Assembly: GCA_047495785.1 (NCBI GenBank)
Contig: JBLDXI010000033.1
Location: 2,108,001 to 2,172,000, forward strand
Source: Lepidodermella squamata
Lineage: Eukaryota; Gastrotricha
Length of the DNA: 64,000 nt
Direction: 5' to 3'
The notes under the pieces are model-generated. The model saw only the letters and a list, made by a program, of their open reading frames with translations, was not told the origin of the DNA and made no database searches. Shown piece by piece: positions 57,884-64,000 of this stretch. The position numbers were made by a program, and so were the translations under genes. Each line of letters begins with the position of its first letter. Positions within the stretch are counted from its first letter, which is position 1.

Positions 57884-58634
57884 TCATTTGATGTACTTAT
57901 CCATAAACCGCTTGTGGAATTCGGTGCGAAGCATGTCGTTCACAAATCCGCGATTCGAGTCCTTGTCGCGGGCGCAGTTCTTGAAAACCGAGTCGTCATC
58001 CCAGCGGCGACGTACCTTGAATTCGGCAACTTGTTTATCTTGTTGATTAAGCAGAGGGTTGCCACGAATTATATTTTCAGTTCGAATTCGCTCTTCTTCA
58101 GCCCGCCGCTCTGCCTCCTGGCGGGCGGATTCTAATGCGCGTTCCTTGCGGATTTTTTCCAACTCACGCATCAATTCCTCAGTATCGTCGTCATCCTCGC
58201 CGGAGCTGGAACTTGAGCTGTCATCCTTGAAAAAAATTGGGCATTTAATCATTTTTTGAACTGATTGAAAGAAAGAAATTACTAACATCATCAACAGGAT
58301 CGTCGGCATCTAGATTTACTGCACTGACTTCCGGTCGTGATTTCTTCGACGGGCCAGCCGCTGATTGCAAAGACGGAGCAGCCGACCGTTTCGTGCCGTC
58401 GTGGCTCGACGCTTTCGATGAGGCAGCGGCGAACTCGCGTTCCTCCAATTCACGCTTGGCATCACGCGCACGCACTTCCTCCTGGCTGGTCTGGCCTTCC
58501 TGGCGGTACTTCAGCGTCTTGTGGCCTGGCAAGTCACGAGCTGAGTACTGCTTAGACATGGAGCTAAGCGCGGCCTCTTGCTTGCCAGAACCTCCCCTAG
58601 CCGGGTCGAATGTAGGCCGATGGGCTGTAGTCAT
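57884..58634 (-). CDS. CWC15: Spliceosome-associated protein CWC15
   Basis: Two exons (58634-58287, 58225-57884) give 229 residues, the same length as the human protein as I remember it. CWC15 is a largely disordered component of the Prp19/CDC5L part of the activated spliceosome. The N terminus [15 protein letters not shown], then [16 protein letters not shown], is the family signature. The middle is Ser/acidic ([14 protein letters not shown]) followed by a charged helix. The C terminus has [23 protein letters not shown] and [20 protein letters not shown], all typical. It follows the upstream gene by 149 bp on the same strand. Confidence 0.95.
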
Positions 58635-58783
58635 CTTTCTTTAGTTAAAATATCCTAAAAATAAATATTCCAAAATTATCACAAAAAAATATTTTATCCG
58701 TCAAAACTGGAAGCTAAAAAAATCGTGGAATTATTACTAGGAGAAGATCTGAGATCACTGGAATCACGAGATGATTATCACAT

Positions 58784-59614
58784 TCAACGGGTAAAAGATG
58801 ATCGCGACAACAGGTGATTGCGATTTTTCAAAGTTTCCGAGTAGTTATCAACAACGTCCTTCGTCGTAACGTGGGTCACTTTGTTGAATACCATTTGCCC
58901 GCCCACGCGCAAAAATTCGAGTCGAGGGCCACTCGCGAGACCGGCTAGTGGCGGTGGTTTTGTTATATTTGAGTTACCGCGCATCAATCGGTAGTAAGTA
59001 CGATCTCCAAAACTCGAGTAGTCGGCGCTTTTATAGAGTATACCGGCAGAATCGCGGCGCTTTCTTCTTTCCCTCTCTTTCTCCAAGTCAAGGTCTTGCT
59101 CTAAAAATAGCGATTGTTCAATCAACTTGTCAAATCGCGGGTGTGGCTAAAACAAACCACTGCGTGTTCTGACGAATGAGTTATTACGGAAGCAAGGCAT
59201 TTTGGTTGCCGTAGACGAAGCCCAGTGTATATCTGCATGCTGCCACTGGACAGCTTTAGTGGTTTGGCTGCACAGGAAAGAATTTGCGACCTTCATTAAA
59301 AAGCTCATTCGATTTCCGCAATGAAAAAAAGCGAATTTAATACCTTTTTCATGCGATTTTCATATCTTAGTTTCATTCGATCTATTTTATCGATTTCGCG
59401 AGTGAGAACAGATCGCTCAAGCATCGGTAAACGCAATATGCTTTTCGCCAACTGCGATCGCTCCCCTGTAATGGCATAAACATCGGACATGGTAGCTTTG
59501 TCAACCATAGTATTCGTGAGGCCAGCTGAAAAGCGAATCATCAGTGGTATATGATTAGGAATTGTAATATTTACCTCTGAGGTCCTCCGAAGAACTATGC
59601 CGGTATTCCAACAT
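58784..59614 (-). CDS. Unrecognised 178-residue coiled-coil protein
   Basis: Three exons (59614-59575, 59525-59344, 59098-58784) join in phase. I do not recognise the family. Residues 1-74 are mixed charged/hydrophobic and include a likely helix (LERSVLTREIDKIDRMKLRYE). A highly charged helix spans roughly 75-90 (DLDLEKERERRKRRD). The second half contains YKSADYSSF, TYYRLMRGNSNITKP and VFNKVTHVTTKDVV. There is no signal peptide or membrane span. The last acceptor is at TTTTTAGAG rather than TTTTTAG, chosen because only it keeps the frame. The start lies 76 bp after the TMEM177 stop, behind a TTTTCTAG site, so it is probably co-transcribed with TMEM177 and CWC15. A basic DNA/RNA-binding or cytoskeletal role is possible but unsupported. 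Confidence 0.65.
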
Positions 59615-59690
59615 TTTTATATATTTAGCGCCTAGAAAATGAACAACAATTTTCATAAATTCATTCGAACTTGTTGAAGACAAATAATTG

Positions 59691-60719
59691 TTAAGATTTG
59701 TTTTGACTAGCGAAACTATCTGCAGCCTCGACGCAAATATCACGCCGGACCGACAACGGCAAAGATTTTTGACGGATGAAAGTAATTGGGTCTCCGATAG
59801 CAGAGACAGTTTGAGCAGCCTTCCAGTCGTTAGCGTCAGCTTGCAGCTGTCGCAAAGCTCTATTTTGGGCAAGCAATTGATTGTAGTATCTGACACCACC
59901 TTCGGCGTGATCCCGTGACAAGCTCGCCGCTAACTTGTCGACTTTCTTTTCCACATGACACCGGTAAAAGTCTGTGGCCGTTATCACACCTGCTGAAACT
60001 ATGGCAGTTGATAAAGTGTAAAGCACAATAGATATTCCGCGAGTAATTGGCATCTTCAAGGACGATTTCAGAAACCGGCCTAGACCATAAATAGCTACTG
60101 GAGCAGACCCGTATACACCAGCAGAAACATGAACGTCTTTCTCGTAGCGAGATGAATGTAACAATTGACGCGCAGCGACGAACTTGAGCGAAGCTGGAGA
60201 TGGCGTCACTAAAGATTGCAGCAGCTCCTGGCCAGCTTCAGAGGACCACTGTTCCGCGTTGAGAGGACGTCTTTCAAACGTGTGCGCAGTGTCATCGCGC
60301 TTGTTACGTCGAGCCCAGAGATAAGTCAGCGAGTGGCGTAATTTAACTGCTGATCGATTTATTTTGCTGATGTCATCGTTGAGGAAGAAAAGCGGGAAAC
60401 CCAGGCCAACCATGGAACGGCCAAAGTTGGTGACACAAACGGCATCTCTGGTACAACTGACAAATATTTTGTTCAGCAAGTCACTCTTAGAGATAAAATT
60501 CGATGGTAATTTCCCTGAATTCTGTAGGTCATCATAGGCCGCGTCTGCAGCGGCTACTAGTTTAGAACTTTTCGGAACAAGTATCGGAAAGCCCCGTGCA
60601 TCAAAAGCTTCGTAAAGGGCCAACTTCTGTTTAAATCCCCAGTCAGAGAGTGAAAACCATTCGAAAGCAGAAACAACGCTGCCAGATGCAACAAGGGAAC
60701 CAATTAAGCCAATAACCAT
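59691..60719 (-). CDS. TMEM177: TMEM177, mitochondrial inner-membrane protein
   Basis: Single exon, 342 residues (human 311). TMEM177 associates with COX20 and stabilises newly made COX2 in the mitochondrial inner membrane. A first hydrophobic segment lies at the N terminus (VIGLIGSLVASGSVVSAF) and a second pair at about 215-255 (ISIVLYTLSTAIVSAGVI). The C-terminal block EGGVRYYNQLLAQNRALRQL and ITFIRQKSLPLSVRRD is very like the human protein (GGVEFYEKLLSGNLALRSL, RIKHLPYTTRRD). It is the likely head of a three-gene cluster. Confidence 0.88.
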   Translation of the reverse strand: MVIGLIGSLVASGSVVSAFEWFSLSDWGFKQKLALYEAFDARGFPILVPKSSKLVAAADAAYDDLQNSGKLPSNFISKSDLLNKIFVSCTRDAVCVTNFGRSMVGLGFPLFFLNDDISKINRSAVKLRHSLTYLWARRNKRDDTAHTFERRPLNAEQWSSEAGQELLQSLVTPSPASLKFVAARQLLHSSRYEKDVHVSAGVYGSAPVAIYGLGRFLKSSLKMPITRGISIVLYTLSTAIVSAGVITATDFYRCHVEKKVDKLAASLSRDHAEGGVRYYNQLLAQNRALRQLQADANDWKAAQTVSAIGDPITFIRQKSLPLSVRRDICVEAADSFASQNKS

Positions 60720-61616
60720 ATCAGCGTCAAATAAAAAATGGCGGGCTACAAGCTAAAAAGTACCAAGAACCAAGAATTATATTTTCATATTGTCCACAAT
60801 AAAAACAAGCGATCGACGATCGATCAAGTCCAGAATCTATTTTCTAATGAAATGTATACAGAACACATCAGCAACCTGCCTAATATCAGCCTACAGCCTA
60901 CCTGCACCTCAACACTCGAAAGAATCTCAGCACAACATCGAGATCCGCTTTGCTTCTGCCTCACCTGGGTTTTTTTGTTCATTTTGGTTGATTTATAGTT
61001 CAAGGTCATCATATGTTTCACCTGCGGCAATCAAACATCATATTCATAGTAAATTATATTTTATATTGGCTATATATGGGATTGCTACCAAAAATTATAT
61101 TTTTATCTTAAAAATAAAAGTTAGCTTCTTTGACCAACATTTTGCCAACAAAATGCGGGTTTTGCGCGCTGCGTTTCGCCACCAGCCGACCACCGCAACC
61201 CCCTCTTACCTGTTAGAGGCATAGCTTATCGGACATCCGAAATCTCCATCCGAAATCTTCAAGTTTAAGCCCGAATGATGTGTATGTAGCTAGAGTTTAG
61301 AGTTAGAACCAAGCCCTGACCTTGAATTAGGAATTAGGAGAACGGTGCCAACTCTCCTAAATATGACCAAATCAGTCTGTAATAAACATTGTACGACGCG
61401 CTGCCCGCTGTACACTGACCCCCTCGTTTTAAATTTGTGTTATAAGTTTGGTCCTACGAGCTTGAGCTTATCTGACTTATGACTTATGCCATTCCGTTTA
61501 CGAGGTCCGCTGTCCGAAACTCCAATCTTTGTAGCCACCCTGTCCTGTGTGAATTTTGATCAAAGAAATTGTCTGTCTATTTAGGCTGTATGTAATATAT
61601 CTGGTTAACATTCGAA
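60720..61616. other. Intergenic region between divergent TMEM177 and UBE2W
   Basis: About 0.9 kb that should contain two promoters. An 86-codon frame on the + strand (60738-60998) starts near TMEM177's ATG but has no recognisable features. Nothing else is supported. Confidence 0.45.
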
Positions 61617-62303
61617 ATGTCATCTACCATGGAGGTATCATATCAATAGCGCTATGATTATATCATGCTTTAAATTTCTTTTCTCCCAATAGAAACGTCT
61701 TCGGAAGGAACTAGCTAATCTAGTGCGTGACCCTCCTGTTGGCATCGTCGTTGATCCTGATCGCACAGCTCAAAATATTACTGAATGGCTTGTTACATTG
61801 GAGGGTGCCCCCGGGACGCTCTACACCGGCGAGAAGTTTCAGCTATACTTCAAATTCACCTCTAAATATCCATTTGATTCACCCCAAGTACTAACTTGAT
61901 GCCTTTTCTGGCTCAGTAGTTTCATCAAACTATTCCATTCCACATTTAACAGGTCATGTTCGTCGGTTCAAACATTCCTGTCCATCCTCATATCTACAGC
62001 AATGGTCACATCTGCCTATCGATTCTCACTGAAGACTGGTCTCCAGCGCTCTCCGTCCAATCCATCTGCCTTTCAGTTATATCGATGCTCTCTTCTTGCA
62101 AAGACAAGGTAACATTTCTGCTTACCAATATCTTGGAGTAAATTTGCGTTGGCATGAGCAGAAACGGCCTGTTGACGACGCATGGTATATTGCTGGCTGC
62201 TCGAAAAATCCCAAGAACACTCGTTGGTGGTATCACGGTAAGCAGTCATTCATACAAGATCCATGATATTCATTTATTCTCTAATTTAGATGATACGGTC
62301 TAA
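61617..62303 (+). CDS. UBE2W: Ubiquitin-conjugating enzyme E2 W
   Basis: Five exons (61617-61634, 61693-61887, 61953-62108, 62162-62237, 62290-62303) give 152 residues (human 151). The first coding exon is 18 nt (MSSTME) and the last only 14 nt. UBE2W attaches ubiquitin to the N-terminal amino group of substrates, working with RING ligases such as CHIP. Motifs: KRLRKEL, GAPGTLYTGEKFQLYFKF, YPFDSPQVMF, IPVHPHIYSNGHICLSIL with catalytic Cys near residue 92, TEDWSPALSVQSICLS, and the W-type tail KNPKNTRWWYHDDTV. The atypical HPH instead of HPN near the active site is the UBE2W hallmark. Confidence 0.95.
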
Positions 62304-63186
62304 AGCTCTGCGGTCGGTGTCAATTATATCACTTTTATTATGCACTCTAGCGCTTTTCCGACGCGACATCCTAGCATGTGTCGGCATTTCTATTTTTGTT
62401 TGCCATTTCAAAGTTTGCCCATGTGGTTTGGAATGTCGTGTTTTAATGAAATTTAAAGCCAGATAGTATCTCGAGTTGAAAACGAAGCTTCTTGGCTTCA
62501 GTTTGTCAGAATTTGGCTCCCTCGAGATCAAATTTATTATCACCGTGAGCCACCAGCAATGTCTTTCTTTTAAACTCGTTTTATAATGAGTTGTATAACC
62601 GCGATTTCGTGTGAAAATCTTTATTAGTCCGAGTATTTAGTACTGCTTGTAGGTTCAAAAAAGCCAAATGTTCTAATTCGTCGTGTGCAATCATTCCTGT
62701 AAGTTCCTTATTCAGTTAAAATATGTAGCAGATTGTTGTTTCAAGCATATTACCTGACGCAATCGAAAGTTTTGGATGTTTCATCGCCGTTGACAGGTAG
62801 AAAAAGATGATATATTATCTTTCTCAAAATGTTTTAACTATCTGGCGTCCTATCTCTTTTACTTTTTCACTTTGGTTCCGAGAAGTAGCGTGTCTGGAAT
62901 CTGAACAAAAAACTAGTGAAACACCGAAAACAAAAATTTGTGAAAACGGTTCGTTGATTATCCTGGTGGTTGCATTTGAGCATATGTCTCTCCTGTTCAT
63001 ATTTCCTACAAGCCCTTTGTGCGTGTTTATTATATTGCAATTCTTACTATAATATTGATAATGAAAACGAAGTGTGGTTAATACAACTGTCGCAAAATTC
63101 TCTTGTCGGTTTTTATGGAATTGCGAATAGAAGAATACTCTTACAACGAATTATTTCTATTCAAATTTTAGATTTATTGTGCAAAA
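62304..63186. other. Intergenic region between UBE2W and EBP2
   Basis: About 0.9 kb, AT-rich. I see no convincing coding exon, RNA gene or repeat in it. Confidence 0.45.
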
Positions 63187-64000
63187 ATGTCAGAGGATGG
63201 TGATGACTTTGATATGCTCAGTGAGGTCGAGGAAGACGACGAAAAGCCGAAGTCTCGGCGGAAACCAGATTCAGATGATAGCGATCAAGAAAGTGTTGGC
63301 AGTATGGATTCGGACCGCGAGTTACAAGTAGCCTTTCAAAAAGGCCTCCTCAAACCCGGGCTCAATTATGCCGTTGAAGCTCCTCGTCCTTCGGTTAACA
63401 ACCCGGTATGTATCTAATCGCTGAAGTTGAATAAATTAAAAACAATGGTATGTATTTTAAGGAAGCTTTAAAGCAAAAATTAATCGACCTCAAACAAAAC
63501 CTGAAATTTCCGGAGCGTCTTGACTTGATACCATCCAAAGCTCAGCTTGATGCCTCAAAACCGAAGAAAAATAAGGGAAAAGAATCAAAAGCAAAGGAAG
63601 CTGTGTCAAATACAGAAGTTGCTGAGGTGGATGATGATTTCAAACGAGAGATGACTTTGTAAGTGCTTCGATCTCTGTAAATGAATAACATTGAATGCTG
63701 TTTTTTAGCACAAATTTAGCTCAATTAGCAGTTCTCGAAATTATGCCTCGTCTTCATACGGCCGGTGTTGTGACGAAGCGCCCTGAAGATTACTTCGCAG
63801 AAATGGCGAAATCTGACGCCCATATGCAGCGAATTCGTCAAAAATTGATTCAGAAGAAGGCGGAAATCGAAGTCCGAAACCGCGCTCGTCAGCTTCGGCA
63901 ACTTCGAAAAGAAAGCAAATACGTAAGCATTCTGCCAAAGTGTTGGTTTAAAATTGATAAAAAATTGTTTTCAGATTCAAGAAGAAGTCTTAAAAAGACG
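63187..64000 (+). CDS. EBNA1BP2: EBP2 (EBNA1BP2), rRNA-processing factor, 5' part
   Basis: Exons 63187-63405, 63462-63658, 63709-63922 and 63975 to the edge are in phase, giving about 219 residues before the window ends. EBP2 is a nucleolar protein needed for 27S rRNA processing and 60S assembly. The N terminus is acidic (DDFDMLSEVEEDDE); then come ELQVAFQKGLLKPGLNY, a Lys-rich linker and DDFKREM. The conserved core follows: RLHTAGVVTKRPEDYFAEMAKSD, HMQRIRQKL, RARQLRQLRKESKYIQEEVLKR. The basic C-terminal coiled coil lies beyond the right edge. Confidence 0.93.

Noticed and set aside
1-64000. tRNA, rRNA, snRNA, spliced-leader RNA genes and CRISPR arrays
   Set aside because: I looked for tRNA B-box-like GGTTCGA words, Sm-site/hairpin combinations and regular direct repeats and found none I could support.

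Overview
This window looks like a compact animal genome, most likely a nematode or a close relative. Almost every gene is split by introns of about 45-60 bp with GT...AG ends, and acceptors are often TTTCAG, TTTTAG or TATAG. Same-strand genes sit 70-280 bp apart with intron-like acceptors just before the downstream ATG, as expected of operons resolved by trans-splicing. All products are eukaryotic. Exon coordinates were worked out by hand from splice sites, reading phase and similarity to remembered families. Every multi-exon model given as complete closes in frame, but none has been tested against transcripts or a database.

Layout. 1-1464 (-): partial CFAP97-like gene running off the left edge. 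2479-3550 (+): secreted two-Ig-domain protein with a GPI-type tail. 4435-9950 (-): five-exon, glutamine-rich zinc-finger protein resembling RNF220 but without a RING. 9951-12355: apparently non-coding. 12356-22181 (-): LSM4, RCC1, DTL/CDT2 and DPH5 in series; the large RCC1 intron holds decayed copia and LINE fragments. 23359-32646 (-): NEMF, INTS9, INTS13 and SPTLC1, very tightly packed. 34347-40606 (+): HPS1-like, gephyrin and C1GALT1. 41375-42097 (+): EBP-like sterol isomerase family protein. 42513-45266 (+): APC8/CDC23, with a 200-bp hairpin transposon in its second intron. 45550-56965 (+): six tandem cytochrome P450 genes, the fifth an intact reading frame without the haem cysteine. 57884-60719 (-): TMEM177, an unrecognised coiled-coil protein and CWC15. 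61617-62303 (+): UBE2W. 63187-64000 (+): 5' part of EBNA1BP2/EBP2, cut by the right edge.

Most genes are housekeeping: RNA processing (LSM4, CWC15, INTS9, INTS13), ribosome biogenesis and quality control (EBP2, NEMF, DPH5), cell cycle (RCC1, CDT2, CDC23), lipid and glycan synthesis (SPTLC1, C1GALT1), cofactor synthesis (gephyrin) and mitochondria (TMEM177). The accessory or fast-changing parts are the P450 array, the transposon remnants, the RING-less RNF220-like gene and the Ig protein.

The most unusual items are the apparently haem-less P450 that keeps an intact six-exon frame, two Integrator subunits sharing a probable operon, the RING-less RNF220-like gene with a CtBP-type motif, and the TA-flanked hairpin element.
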